Source: Bacillus cabrialesii (lineage in GTDB: Bacteria > Bacillota > Bacilli > Bacillales > Bacillaceae). From it: 64,000 bases of DNA. This document shows positions 51,862 to 60,682 of the stretch, piece after piece. The notes beneath the pieces are model-generated. The model was not told the DNA's origin. It saw nothing but the letters and a program-made list of their open reading frames with translations, and did no database searches. Numbering within the stretch: position 1 is the first letter of the stretch; each line of letters begins with the position of its first letter. The stretch is taken from the NCBI RefSeq assembly GCF_004124315.2, contig NZ_CP096889.1:1409001-1473000 (forward strand). Direction: 5' to 3'. The translations under genes and the position numbers were made by a program.

Positions 51862-53058
51862 ATGAAATTTGAACAGTCTCATGTATTGAAGGAATTGCCT
51901 AAACAATTCTTCGCTTCTCTGGTGCAGAAAGTGAACCGAAAGCTCGCAGACGGATATGACGTTATCAATCTCGGACAGGGAAATCCGGATCAGCCGACTC
52001 CTGAGCATATCGTCGAGGAAATGAAACGAGCTGTTGCCGATCCTGAAAATCATAAATACTCGTCTTTTCGCGGGTCGTACAGTCTGAAGTCAGCTGCGGC
52101 AGCCTTTTACAAAAGAGAATACGGCATTGATCTTGACCCGGAAACTGAAGTCGCTGTATTGTTCGGCGGGAAAGCTGGTCTGGTTGAGCTCCCGCAATGC
52201 TTGTTGAATCCCGGTGATACGATTTTAGTTCCTGACCCGGGCTACCCTGATTACTGGTCTGGTGTCACACTCGCGAAAGCGAAGATGGAAATGATGCCGC
52301 TCGTAAAGGACAGGTCGTTTCTACCCGATTACAGCAGCATCCCCGCTGAGGTGAGGGATCAAGCGAAATTGATGTATTTAAATTATCCGAATAATCCGAC
52401 CGGAGCTGTTGCTACCTCTGAATTTTTTGAAGAAACCGTAAGCTTTGCAAAAGAAAACGGGGTCTGTGTCGTTCACGATTTTGCTTACGGCGCTGTAGGA
52501 TTTGAAGGTAACAAGCCTTTAAGCTTTTTGCAGACTGAAGGTGCGAAGGATATTGGCATTGAAATTTATACGCTGTCAAAAACGTATAACATGGCAGGAT
52601 GGCGGGTTGGCTTTGCCGTCGGAAACGCTTCGGTCATTGAAGCGATTAATCTATATCAAGACCATATGTTTGTCAGTCTTTTCAGAGCGACTCAGGAGGC
52701 TGCAGCTGCGGCACTGCTAGCTGATCAAACGTGTGTGGCGGAGCAAAATGCCCGATATGAGAGCAGGCGAAACGCTTGGATCACGGCATGCCGGGAAATC
52801 GGCTGGGATGTGACAGCTCCGGCAGGTTCATTTTTTGCATGGCTGCCTGTGCCTGAAGGCTATACTTCTGAGCAGTTCTCAGACCTTTTGCTTGAAAAAG
52901 CGAATGTGGCGGTTGCGGCTGGAAACGGCTTCGGTGAATATGGCGAGGGCTACGTCAGAGTCGGACTGCTGACAAGTGAAGAAAGACTCAAGGAAGCCGC
53001 TTATCGAATTGGGAAACTAAACCTGTTTACCCAAAAAAGCATTGACAAGATCCTATAA
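51862..53058 (+). CDS. mtnE: Methionine-regenerating aminotransferase MtnE
   Basis: MtnE transaminates 2-oxo-4-methylthiobutyrate to methionine, preferring glutamine. The 398 residues follow class I aminotransferases: INLGQGNPDQP, YPNNPTGAV, the PLP Schiff-base Lys240 in YTLSKTYNMAGWRVGF, and VRVGLLTSEERL near the C-terminus. GAAGGTGAG precedes the ATG. The promoter of mtnWXBD begins inside its last codons. Confidence 0.95.
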   Translation: MKFEQSHVLKELPKQFFASLVQKVNRKLADGYDVINLGQGNPDQPTPEHIVEEMKRAVADPENHKYSSFRGSYSLKSAAAAFYKREYGIDLDPETEVAVLFGGKAGLVELPQCLLNPGDTILVPDPGYPDYWSGVTLAKAKMEMMPLVKDRSFLPDYSSIPAEVRDQAKLMYLNYPNNPTGAVATSEFFEETVSFAKENGVCVVHDFAYGAVGFEGNKPLSFLQTEGAKDIGIEIYTLSKTYNMAGWRVGFAVGNASVIEAINLYQDHMFVSLFRATQEAAAAALLADQTCVAEQNARYESRRNAWITACREIGWDVTAPAGSFFAWLPVPEGYTSEQFSDLLLEKANVAVAAGNGFGEYGEGYVRVGLLTSEERLKEAAYRIGKLNLFTQKSIDKIL

Positions 53059-53070
53059 CGATGGGATAAT
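53042..53070 (+). promoter_or_regulatory. SigA promoter of mtnWXBD overlapping the mtnE end
   Basis: TTGACA (53042-53047), 17-base spacer, GATAAT (53065-53070); the -35 lies within the last mtnE codons. Confidence 0.75.
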
Positions 53071-53097
53071 TCAAAATAATTTATAAAATCTATATTT

Positions 53098-53197
53098 TCT
53101 TATCAAGAGCAGGCAGAGGGACGAGCCCGATGAAGCCCGGCAACCGACTTGTAAAGCACGGTGCTAATTCTTGCAGCTGGCGGCTGAGAGATAAGAT
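53098..53197 (+). ncRNA. SAM-I (S-box) riboswitch, mtnWXBD leader
   Basis: TCTTATCAAGAGCAGGCAGA, GGGACGAGCCCGATGAAGCC, CGGCAACCG, AGCACGGTGCTAATTCTTGC and GCTGAGAGATAAGA form a canonical S-box. It is clearly different in sequence from the metE and mtnKA copies. Confidence 0.97.
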
Positions 53198-53211
53198 TCG
53201 GACGAGAAACG

Positions 53212-53253
53212 AAACCTCTTTAGACGCGATTGCTGTTTGAAGAGGTTTTTTTA
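53212..53253 (+). terminator. Riboswitch-controlled terminator of mtnWXBD
   Basis: AAACCTCTT / AAGAGGTTT stem with T run just after the S-box. Confidence 0.85.
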
Positions 53254-53281
53254 TATGGATGAAAATGAAAGGAGCTCTGGC

Positions 53282-54499
53282 ATGAGTGAGTTATTAGCAA
53301 CATATCTCCTGACAGAACCGGGAGCCGACACGGAGAAAAAAGCAGAACAAATCGCAACAGGATTGACAGTGGGCTCCTGGACTGATCTGCCCCTTTTAAA
53401 ACAGGAGCAAATGCAAAAACACAAGGGGCGGGTGATAAAGGTTGAGGAGAGAGAGGGAACTCTTGCATCAGGAAAACAAGCGGTGATCACAATTGCTTAT
53501 CCTGAAATCAATTTCTCTCAGGACATTCCGGCTTTGCTGACAACAGTGTTTGGCAAGCTCTCGTTGGACGGAAAAATCAAATTACTCGATCTTCAGTTCT
53601 CTGAAGCATTTAAGCGCACGCTGCCGGGACCGAAGTTTGGCGTATACGGCATCCGGAAGCTGCTGGGAGAGTTTGAGAGACCGCTGTTAATGAGTATTTT
53701 TAAAGGAGTTATCGGAAGAGATCTGAGTGATATTAAAGAACAGCTCAGACAGCAGGCGCTTGGCGGAGTTGACTTAATTAAGGACGATGAAATTTTCTTT
53801 GAGACAGGTCTGGCCCCTTTTGAAACAAGAATTACAGAGGGAAAGCAAATATTGAAAGAAACGTATGAGCAAACAGGACACAAAACACTATATGCGGTGA
53901 ATTTGACTGGACGCACGGCTGACCTGAAAGACAAAGCGAGACGCGCCGCCGAATTGGGAGCGGACGCGCTTTTGTTTAATGTCTTCGCTTACGGCTTGGA
54001 CGTCATGCAAAGCCTTGCGGAAGATCCTGAAATCCACATCCCGATCATGGCGCATCCAGCTGTCAGCGGGGCGTTTACGTCTTCTCCGTTTTACGGGTTT
54101 TCTCACGCTCTTTTGCTCGGAAAATTAAACCGGTATTGCGGCGCTGATTTCAGTCTCTTTCCGTCTCCATACGGTTCGGTTGCGCTTCCGAGAGAGGATG
54201 CGCTGGCGATTCACGAAGAATGTGTGAGAGAGGATGCCTTTCATCAAACATTTGCCGTTCCGTCAGCAGGCATTCATCCCGGCATGGTTCCGCTTTTGAT
54301 GAGGGATTTCGGCATAGATCATATTATTAACGCAGGAGGAGGCGTGCACGGACATCCGAACGGCGCCCAAGGCGGAGGCAAAGCGTTCAGGGCCATTATT
54401 GATGCGGTCCTAGAAGCCCAGCCGATTGATGAAAAAGCCGAGCAATGCAAGAACCTGAAACTCGCGCTAGATAAATGGGGAAAGGTTGAGGCCGTATGA
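53282..54499 (+). CDS. mtnW: 2,3-Diketo-5-methylthiopentyl-1-phosphate enolase (RuBisCO-like)
   Basis: A form IV RuBisCO-like protein that enolises 2,3-diketo-5-methylthiopentyl-1-phosphate. The 405 residues have the RuBisCO barrel with the activating Lys167 in GGVDLIKDDE and the phosphate-binding GGGVHGHPNG. The start MSELLATYLL at 53282 follows GAAAGGAGCT; an upstream in-frame ATG falls in the leader terminator. Its stop overlaps mtnX by 4 bp. Confidence 0.96.
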   Translation: MSELLATYLLTEPGADTEKKAEQIATGLTVGSWTDLPLLKQEQMQKHKGRVIKVEEREGTLASGKQAVITIAYPEINFSQDIPALLTTVFGKLSLDGKIKLLDLQFSEAFKRTLPGPKFGVYGIRKLLGEFERPLLMSIFKGVIGRDLSDIKEQLRQQALGGVDLIKDDEIFFETGLAPFETRITEGKQILKETYEQTGHKTLYAVNLTGRTADLKDKARRAAELGADALLFNVFAYGLDVMQSLAEDPEIHIPIMAHPAVSGAFTSSPFYGFSHALLLGKLNRYCGADFSLFPSPYGSVALPREDALAIHEECVREDAFHQTFAVPSAGIHPGMVPLLMRDFGIDHIINAGGGVHGHPNGAQGGGKAFRAIIDAVLEAQPIDEKAEQCKNLKLALDKWGKVEAV

Positions 54500-55203
54500 C
54501 GACTCGAAAACCTTTAATTATTTGTGATTTTGACGGAACCATCACGATGAACGACAACATTATAAGCATTATGAAAACGTTCGCTCCGCCGGAATGGACG
54601 GCATTAAAAGACGGCGTGCTTTCCAAAACGCTGTCGATTAAGGAAGGTGTCGGGCGGATGTTCGGCCTACTGCCGAGCAGTTTAAAAGAAGAGATTACAA
54701 GATTCGTATTGGAAGATGCAAAAATCAGGGATGGCTTTCGGGAATTTGTAGCGTTTGTCAAGGAGCATGAGCTTCCGTTTTATGTCGTAAGCGGAGGTAT
54801 GGATTTTTTTGTGTATCCATTGCTTGAAGGCATTGTGGAGAAAGACCATATTTATTGCAACCATGCATCATTTGACAATGACTATATTCATATTGACTGG
54901 CCGCATTCTTGCAAGGGAACGTGCGGCAATCAATGCGGGTGCTGCAAGCCGTCGGTGATACATGAACTTTCTGAACCGAACCAATATATCATCATGATCG
55001 GTGATTCGGTTACAGATGTGGAGGCGGCAAAGCTGTCTGACCTTTGCTTTGCAAGGGATTATTTATTAAACGAATGCCGGGAGCGTAACCTGAATCATCT
55101 CCCGTATCAAGATTTTTATGAGGTTAGAAAAGATATTGAGAATGTAACGGAGGTACAGGAATGGCTGCAAAACAAGAACGCTGGCGAGAGCTCGCTGAAG
55201 TAA
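54496..55203 (+). CDS. mtnX: 2-Hydroxy-3-keto-5-methylthiopentenyl-1-phosphate phosphatase
   Basis: A HAD-family phosphatase acting after MtnW. The 235 residues have nucleophile Asp11 (ICDFDGTIT), YVVSGGMDFF and MIGDSVTDVEAA. A cluster of five cysteines (139, 143, 147, 149, 150) sits near the substrate lid. It overlaps mtnW by 4 bp and mtnB by 43 bp. Confidence 0.95.
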   Translation: MTTRKPLIICDFDGTITMNDNIISIMKTFAPPEWTALKDGVLSKTLSIKEGVGRMFGLLPSSLKEEITRFVLEDAKIRDGFREFVAFVKEHELPFYVVSGGMDFFVYPLLEGIVEKDHIYCNHASFDNDYIHIDWPHSCKGTCGNQCGCCKPSVIHELSEPNQYIIMIGDSVTDVEAAKLSDLCFARDYLLNECRERNLNHLPYQDFYEVRKDIENVTEVQEWLQNKNAGESSLK

Positions 55204-55790
55204 AACGGGAATTGGCAGAAAGAGATTGGTTTCCGGCGACTAGCGGCAATCTGTCTATTAAAGTTTCTGATGAGCCTTTGACATTTCTCGTAACCGCGAG
55301 CGGTAAAGATAAACGAAAAGAAACCGATGAAGATTTTCTGCTGGTGGATCAAAACGGAGAGCCTGCCGAAAACGGACATTCTTTGAAACCGTCAGCGGAA
55401 ACGCTCTTGCATACACATTTGTACAATAAAACCAATGCCGGATGCTGCCTGCACGTTCATACGGTAAACAATAATGTAATCTCTGAGCTGTACGGAGACC
55501 AAAAGAACATTACATTCAGGGGCCAGGAAATTATAAAAGCGCTCGGCCTGTGGGAAGAGAATGCGGAAGTGACCATACCGATCATTGAAAATCCGGCTCA
55601 TATTCCGACGCTAGCGGCATTGTTTGCGGAAGAAGTTTCAGAAGATTCAGGAGCTGTCCTGATCCGCAATCACGGTATTACCGCTTGGGGAAGAACAGCA
55701 TTTGAAGCAAAAAGAGTGCTTGAAGCATATGAATTTTTGTTCAGCTACCATTTAAAATTGAAAACACTCCAGCATCAGCTGGTTAAATAA
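55161..55790 (+). CDS. mtnB: Methylthioribulose-1-phosphate dehydratase
   Basis: Class II aldolase/adducin-type zinc enzyme that dehydrates methylthioribulose-1-phosphate to the diketo intermediate. The 209 residues show ATSGNLSI, the zinc-ligand run HTHLYNKTNAGCCLHVHTVN, and the later IRNHGITAWG. It starts inside mtnX (43-bp overlap in another frame) with GGAGG upstream, so it is coupled to mtnX. Confidence 0.95.
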   Translation: MAAKQERWRELAEVKRELAERDWFPATSGNLSIKVSDEPLTFLVTASGKDKRKETDEDFLLVDQNGEPAENGHSLKPSAETLLHTHLYNKTNAGCCLHVHTVNNNVISELYGDQKNITFRGQEIIKALGLWEENAEVTIPIIENPAHIPTLAALFAEEVSEDSGAVLIRNHGITAWGRTAFEAKRVLEAYEFLFSYHLKLKTLQHQLVK

Positions 55791-55804
55791 AAGGAGGAAC
55801 TGAA

Positions 55805-56341
55805 ATGGCAACCATTCGAATTCATGATGAGGCAAATACAACGATTGAAAATCAAGAGGAAGTAGCAAGCTTTCTGGACAGTCAAGAGGTGATTTATGAG
55901 CAATGGGATATCGCGAAGCTCCCCGAACAGCTCTCAGAGAAATATGATCTGACAGAAGAAGAAAAACAGCAAATTCTTGATGCCTTTGAAACTGAAATTA
56001 AAGATATCTCAGCCCGCCGCGGTTACAAAGCACAGGATGTTATTTCATTGTCAGACAGCAATCCGAAACTTGATGAACTGCTTGAGAACTTTAAAAGAGA
56101 GCATCACCATACAGACGATGAGGTCCGATTTATCGTAAGCGGACACGGCATTTTTGTCATTCAAGGCAAGGACGGCACGTTTTTTGATGTCCGTTTAAAC
56201 CCAGGAGATTTAATCTCTGTGCCTGAAAATATCCGCCATTATTTCACGCTACAGGAGGACCGCAAAGTTGTCGCTGTGAGAATCTTTGTCACGACTGAAG
56301 GCTGGGTTCCCATTTATGAAAAAGACAGCGTGAATCAATAA
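55805..56341 (+). CDS. mtnD: Acireductone dioxygenase
   Basis: Cupin metalloenzyme that oxidises the acireductone to 2-oxo-4-methylthiobutyrate plus formate (Fe form) or to an off-pathway product with CO (Ni form). The 178 residues carry the metal site REHHHTDDEVRFIVSG (two His plus Glu) and a later His in RHYFTL. AAAGGAGG lies upstream. Last gene of mtnWXBD, closing the salvage route that MtnE completes. Confidence 0.95.
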   Translation: MATIRIHDEANTTIENQEEVASFLDSQEVIYEQWDIAKLPEQLSEKYDLTEEEKQQILDAFETEIKDISARRGYKAQDVISLSDSNPKLDELLENFKREHHHTDDEVRFIVSGHGIFVIQGKDGTFFDVRLNPGDLISVPENIRHYFTLQEDRKVVAVRIFVTTEGWVPIYEKDSVNQ

Positions 56342-56343
56342 GC

Positions 56344-56377
56344 AAAAAAAGCCCCGTTCATCGAACGGGGCTTTTTA
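56344..56377. terminator. Terminator mtnD / ykvA
   Basis: AAAGCCCCGTTC / GAACGGGGCTTT strong stem with A and T runs. Confidence 0.92.
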
Positions 56378-56380
56378 GAT

Positions 56381-56701
56381 TTATTGCAAACGCCACTTTT
56401 CATATTGTGACATTTCTTTTTTTATCAGCATCCAAATCAAACCTAAAACAGCTGCATCGTCTACGATTCCAAGACCGAGGATCACGTCTGGAATGATGTC
56501 GAGCGGCATGGCGATATAGAAGATCGCAGCAGTTAGAAGCAAAAGGGTTTTCACCTGTGAACGCGGGTAGTCACCGTTTCTCCAATCACGGAGCATTTGA
56601 AAAAAAACAGTGATGTGCTGAATGAATTTTTTCCGGTTTTTCCTTTTTAAAATCGCTTTTCCGCCTGCCGCTCCGAGCATCATTGCTTTCCTTTTCTTCA
56701 T
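56381..56701 (-). CDS. ykvA: YkvA-family (DUF1232) membrane protein
   Basis: 106 residues; DUF1232 core LLLLTAAIFYIAMPLDIIPD (conserved hydrophobic run ending P-D-I-I-P-D) followed by GLGIVDDAAVLGLIW. The start MKKRKAMMLG at 56701 is preceded by AGGAGG; upstream codons to 56773 lack support. Function unknown. Confidence 0.88.
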   Translation of the reverse strand: MKKRKAMMLGAAGGKAILKRKNRKKFIQHITVFFQMLRDWRNGDYPRSQVKTLLLLTAAIFYIAMPLDIIPDVILGLGIVDDAAVLGLIWMLIKKEMSQYEKWRLQ

Positions 56702-56903
56702 TGAGCATACCTCCTGCCTGGCGGTGTGTTTAAGATATTCTTCATCTGGGTATTGTTCTTCTAATCCTATCAATATATCTATTATACCTGAAAAAATAAC
56801 TTATTTAATGAAAATATGTTTACAAATAAAGTATAATCTGTAATAATGCACAATAACCCAATCAAACTTGTTTCCTATTTCTTAGCGGCGAGGGGTGAAG
56901 TGA

Positions 56904-57161
56904 ATGGGCGGTTGTTCTGAACAAGAAAGATTGTTGGTGTCTATTGATGAAAAAAGAAAGTTAATGATAGATGCCGCTAGAAAGCAGGGATTTACAGGGC
57001 ATGACACGATCAGGCACAGTCAGGAGCTGGATTGTTTAATGAATGAGTATCACCAGCTCATGCAAGAAAACGAACATTCTCAAGGGATTCAAGGCCTTGT
57101 AAAGAAATTAGGCTTGTGGCCCCGCAGAGATGTTATGCCGGCATATGATGCAAATAAATAG
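56904..57161 (+). CDS. spo0E: Spo0A~P phosphatase Spo0E
   Basis: Dephosphorylates Spo0A~P and so opposes sporulation. The 85 residues fold as a helical hairpin with the signature SQELD (HSQELDCLMNEYH). Sequence is nearly that of B. subtilis Spo0E; an extra Cys at position 4 (MGGCSEQ) differs from the Ser I recall in 168. AGGGGTGAAG upstream. Located near the kinases kinD and kinE whose output it counters. Confidence 0.95.
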   Translation: MGGCSEQERLLVSIDEKRKLMIDAARKQGFTGHDTIRHSQELDCLMNEYHQLMQENEHSQGIQGLVKKLGLWPRRDVMPAYDANK

Positions 57162-57185
57162 CGGCGCTGTCAGATGCATATATAA

Positions 57186-57216
57186 AGAGAGAGCTTTTCA
57201 GAAGCGCTCTTTTTTT
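57186..57216 (+). terminator. spo0E terminator
   Basis: AGAGAGAGCTTTTC / GAAGCGCTCTTTTTTT imperfect stem and T run. Confidence 0.75.
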
Positions 57217-57246
57217 CTGGGAAAATTCATATGAAAGAGGGAACTG

Positions 57247-57678
57247 ATGAAAGAACTGGCGATTTTCATTACTGAAATGGTCAATCAATTTCATGATGCT
57301 TTTATTTCTTTGTGCGGAATGTTTGGCATTCATTTAACCGACAAAGAAATGCATTTTTGGGTGATCGGCGTTTTTGGCATTTTCTTTTTCGGCGTTACTC
57401 ATGCTTTGTTTACATGGCTATCTAAATGGAGCATGACAGCTTTGTCCTTTATCTATACCGTTACAGTCATCATTGTCATCGTATTTGCGATCGAAATTCA
57501 GCAAAAAGTGACGGGGAGAGGGAATATGGAGTTTTTAGATGCCACGGAAGGTTTAAAGGGTTTTTTAGTATTCTTTATGTTCTTTTTGCTTCTGAAACTG
57601 CTGTGGCGCTTTATTAAAATACTCTTTTCTGGGAGAGCTGCAAGCAAGTCGAATGGAAACGCCAGATCACGAAGATAA
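57247..57678 (+). CDS. eag: Integral membrane protein downstream of spo0E (Eag)
   Basis: 143 residues with three probable membrane helices (about 37-57, 61-83, 105-128) and a basic tail. AAAGAGG precedes the ATG. Position directly after spo0E fits eag, a little-studied gene. No motif reveals its function. Convergent with kinD. Confidence 0.7.
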   Translation: MKELAIFITEMVNQFHDAFISLCGMFGIHLTDKEMHFWVIGVFGIFFFGVTHALFTWLSKWSMTALSFIYTVTVIIVIVFAIEIQQKVTGRGNMEFLDATEGLKGFLVFFMFFLLLKLLWRFIKILFSGRAASKSNGNARSRR

Positions 57679-57706
57679 AAAACCCTCCTGACACGGTCAG
57701 GGGGGC
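57674..57706 (-). terminator. kinD terminator
   Basis: Minus strand: CCCCCTGAC / GTCAGGAGGG stem followed by TTTTTTATC; overlaps the eag end. Confidence 0.8.
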
Positions 57707-59226
57707 TATGAAGCGGATACGGGGAGGGTGATGGTCACCTCTGTTCCTCTCCGCACTTCACTTTCGATATGAATGGTGCCTCCGTACATCAGCACGATCC
57801 GTTTACACACAACAAGGCCGAGACCGGTTCCTTTTTCTTTAGAAGTAACAAAGGGAAGGAAGATATGATCCAGCATTTCCTGAGAAATCCCTTCACCGTT
57901 ATCCGTAACTTTGATAATGGCCTTATTATCCAAAGCTCCTAAGGAGATTGTCAGTTTGCCCCCTTCAGGCATTGACTCGAGACCGTTTTTTGCTACATTT
58001 AAGATCACTTGTTTAATATGATCTTTTGTACATTTTACGAGTAAGGGCTGCTCGGTTAAATACTGTAATTCGACTTCAACATTGTACAGGTTGCCCTCAG
58101 AATAGACGATCGGCATAATTTCACCGATAATATCCTGAAGCGAGTTCAGCTCCCATTTTTCGGCTGTCGGTTTGCCGAGAACGAGAAACTCACTCACAAT
58201 TTGATTAATGCGCTTTATCTCCTGTTCGATAATGGAGAAGTAAAGCTGATCCTCTTCACCTTTGTATTTCTTTTGCAGCAGCTGAATAAAGCCGCTTATG
58301 CCGGTGAGCGGGTTGCGGATTTCATGGGCTGTGCTGGCAGCAAGCGTCCCGATCAGCTCTAGTTTTTGCGCCTCATTTTCCGAGCGCTCCAGCTGGGTCT
58401 GCCGCTTCAGCAAATAATACAGCACGAGAATAAAAAGGATATTCAGCAGCACAATACTGCATGAAAGTGGAAGCAAAAGGCTTTTTGTCAGTTCTTCTAT
58501 TGTGACCGGGTTCGGATATACTTTCATATCCCAGCTGATATCATCCAGATATCCGCTGACTGGTTTCTGATCCTCTGCATGAGAGGCCTGTCCGCTCGTA
58601 AAAATCATTTTCCCGTTTTGGTTCACAACTTCGATATAAACATCAGGGCTCAGCAAGTTAATGAGATTTTTTAAATAATCAATTTGAATAGCTGCGACAA
58701 GATAATCTGTCACATTTCGTTTTGAGTCCAAAACAGGGACACAAATGGTGAAAATCGGCTGGCCTGTAATTCTGCTCGAATAACTATCTGAAATGACTGT
58801 CTTTTTTGTTTCCTTTGCTTTTGTAAAAAAAGATCTGTCGGCCAGGTTTACTTTCGTTTTTAATTCTGTTGTGCTTGCGGTGACATCTCCTTTGGCATTT
58901 AGAAAATAGAGACCGGAAAACCTTGGCTCTGAATCAAAGGTTTTTTCCAAAATTGACTGCATTTTCTTTATATCAACCGGTCTGTCGATGGCGATGGACA
59001 AGGAGGTCATTCTCGCCTTTGTTTCACCGATTAAATAATTGATTTTGTTGCGGTGAAGGTTTAGCAGGACACTCGCTTCTTGCTTATGTTCTGCAGCTAT
59101 TGTATCTTTTTCTTTTTCATATACGAAAAAGCTGATGACGATTGCCGGAATCACGACTAGTATGATATAAAGTTTGACTCTCCCGCAGGCGCCTTTTAGT
59201 ATTTTCAATTTGCATCGCTCCAACAT
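57706..59226 (-). CDS. kinD: Sporulation/biofilm sensor histidine kinase KinD
   Basis: 506 residues. Membrane helix (about 17-38), an extracytoplasmic tandem PAS/dCache sensor domain (about 40-250, including FSGLYFLNAKGDVTAST), a second helix (about 255-278), HisKA with STAHEIRNPLTGISGF, and HATPase with NVAKNGLESMP, TDNGEGIS and GTGLGLVVCK. KinD feeds the phosphorelay and links matrix cues to Spo0A. Divergent from mhqR. Confidence 0.94.
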   Translation of the reverse strand: MLERCKLKILKGACGRVKLYIILVVIPAIVISFFVYEKEKDTIAAEHKQEASVLLNLHRNKINYLIGETKARMTSLSIAIDRPVDIKKMQSILEKTFDSEPRFSGLYFLNAKGDVTASTTELKTKVNLADRSFFTKAKETKKTVISDSYSSRITGQPIFTICVPVLDSKRNVTDYLVAAIQIDYLKNLINLLSPDVYIEVVNQNGKMIFTSGQASHAEDQKPVSGYLDDISWDMKVYPNPVTIEELTKSLLLPLSCSIVLLNILFILVLYYLLKRQTQLERSENEAQKLELIGTLAASTAHEIRNPLTGISGFIQLLQKKYKGEEDQLYFSIIEQEIKRINQIVSEFLVLGKPTAEKWELNSLQDIIGEIMPIVYSEGNLYNVEVELQYLTEQPLLVKCTKDHIKQVILNVAKNGLESMPEGGKLTISLGALDNKAIIKVTDNGEGISQEMLDHIFLPFVTSKEKGTGLGLVVCKRIVLMYGGTIHIESEVRRGTEVTITLPVSAS

Positions 59227-59419
59227 ACACCTGATTAGAGGTATTATATCATTGTTTCTTCTTCTTTAATAAGAAAAATTAACCAAAAAAATTAGAAAAA
59301 GATATTCAGCCTGCTTATACCATAAAAAAGAAGAGAAATATTGGAAAGATTTTTATTGACATTTCGGTCTTTGTTTATTAATGTTTCTCTGTAACGGTTT
59401 CTAAAAGGATGATTGAGAC

Positions 59420-59857
59420 ATGACAGAAAAATCACTGAAGTTATTTATCGTGCTGTCGCGCGCGTACCGGTCTATTAACGATCATATGAATAAGCATATT
59501 CATAAGCATGGACTGAATCCGACTGAATTTGCTGTACTGGAGCTGTTGTACCATAAAGGCGATCAGCCGCTGCAGCAGATAGGGGATAAAATTCTCTTGG
59601 CTAGCGGGAGCATCACATACGTTGTAGATAAGCTGGAGCAAAAAGAACTTCTCATTCGGAAAGCGTCTCCTACAGACAGACGAGTGACATTTGCACAAAT
59701 CACTGAAAAAGGCATCGGTCTTTTGAATGATATTTTCCCTGATCACGCTGCTGAAATTGATGAAATGATCAGCGTATTAAGCGAAGAAGAGGTGGAGATG
59801 TGTACGGAAATGTTAAAAAGAGTAGGATTAAACGCAAAACAGTTTCATAATAAGTAA
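59420..59857 (+). CDS. mhqR: MarR-family quinone-responsive repressor MhqR
   Basis: 145 residues: MarR winged helix with LNPTEFAVLELLYHKGDQPL, IGDKILLASGSITYVVDKLE and wing SPTDRRVTFAQIT. In B. subtilis MhqR represses azoreductase and dioxygenase operons and is released by hydroquinones and catechols; the targets lie elsewhere. It is close in sequence to YkoM at 23131. Convergent with motB, sharing a terminator. Confidence 0.94.
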   Translation: MTEKSLKLFIVLSRAYRSINDHMNKHIHKHGLNPTEFAVLELLYHKGDQPLQQIGDKILLASGSITYVVDKLEQKELLIRKASPTDRRVTFAQITEKGIGLLNDIFPDHAAEIDEMISVLSEEEVEMCTEMLKRVGLNAKQFHNK

Positions 59858-59896
59858 AAAAAGGAAGCCTGATATGTCACAAGGCTTCCTTTTTTG
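59858..59896. terminator. Bidirectional terminator mhqR / motB
   Basis: AAAAAAGGAAGCCT / AGGCTTCCTTTTTT stem. Confidence 0.9.
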
Positions 59897-60682
59897 CTAT
59901 TTTTCATTTGTTTCCGCTGCGCCTCTTGGCAGGATAAGAACTTCAACACGCCGGTTTTTGCTTCGGCCTTCCGCTGTTTTGTTGGAAGCAACCGGTTTAT
60001 ACTCACCATAGCCTTTGGCACTGAACACTTTTGCGTCGAGCTTAGGGTTTTCAATCAGGAGCCCCATAAAGTTTACCGCCCTCATGACGCTTAAATGCCA
60101 GTTTGATTGGAATTCAGAATTTTTAATTGGCATATTATCAGTATGCCCGCTGATAATGATATTTCTTGGCGGGTTAATCACAAGAAGATTTGAAATCTCT
60201 TTTGCAAGCGGAACATCTTCTTTGCGGATCATCGCTTTCCCAGAATCAAAGAAGATACTGTCTTTAATCGTGATCAGAAGGCCTTCACTAGTCATCTTTG
60301 TTTCGAGCTGATGTTCCAGCTTTTTATCTTTGATGAACTTTTCCACCTGGCTCTTTACGTTTTCAAGTTCTTTTTGGTCAGCTGCCTTTTCTTTTTCTTT
60401 CTTGTTTTTCTCTTTCTCTTCTTTTTCCTTTTTCACTTCATCGATTCCGTCTGACTCGTTTTCGGGAGGGGTGACACTGGAGTAGTCCAATACGCCGGTG
60501 CCCCCTGTAAAGACTTCATTAAATGATTTTGAAAGCATTTGAAACTTAGCTGCGTCAATTGAGCTGCTCGCGTACAGCACGATAAATAATGCCAGGAGAA
60601 GAGTAAGGATATCGGCGTAAGGAACTAGCCATGATTCATCAACGTGCTCGTCCTCATGCTTCTTCTTCTTTTTTCTCGCCAT
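59897..60682 (-). CDS. motB: Flagellar stator protein MotB (H+-driven)
   Basis: 261 residues. Proton-binding Asp24 in LVPYADILTLL of the single membrane helix, a long charged Lys/Glu coiled linker (about 80-115), and an OmpA-like peptidoglycan-binding domain (about 140-255, ISGHTDNMPI and SKNRRVEVLI). The start MARKKKKKHE at 60682 follows GGAGAGGCG and overlaps motA by 29 bp. Forms the stator with MotA. Confidence 0.96.
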   Translation of the reverse strand: MARKKKKKHEDEHVDESWLVPYADILTLLLALFIVLYASSSIDAAKFQMLSKSFNEVFTGGTGVLDYSSVTPPENESDGIDEVKKEKEEKEKNKKEKEKAADQKELENVKSQVEKFIKDKKLEHQLETKMTSEGLLITIKDSIFFDSGKAMIRKEDVPLAKEISNLLVINPPRNIIISGHTDNMPIKNSEFQSNWHLSVMRAVNFMGLLIENPKLDAKVFSAKGYGEYKPVASNKTAEGRSKNRRVEVLILPRGAAETNEK

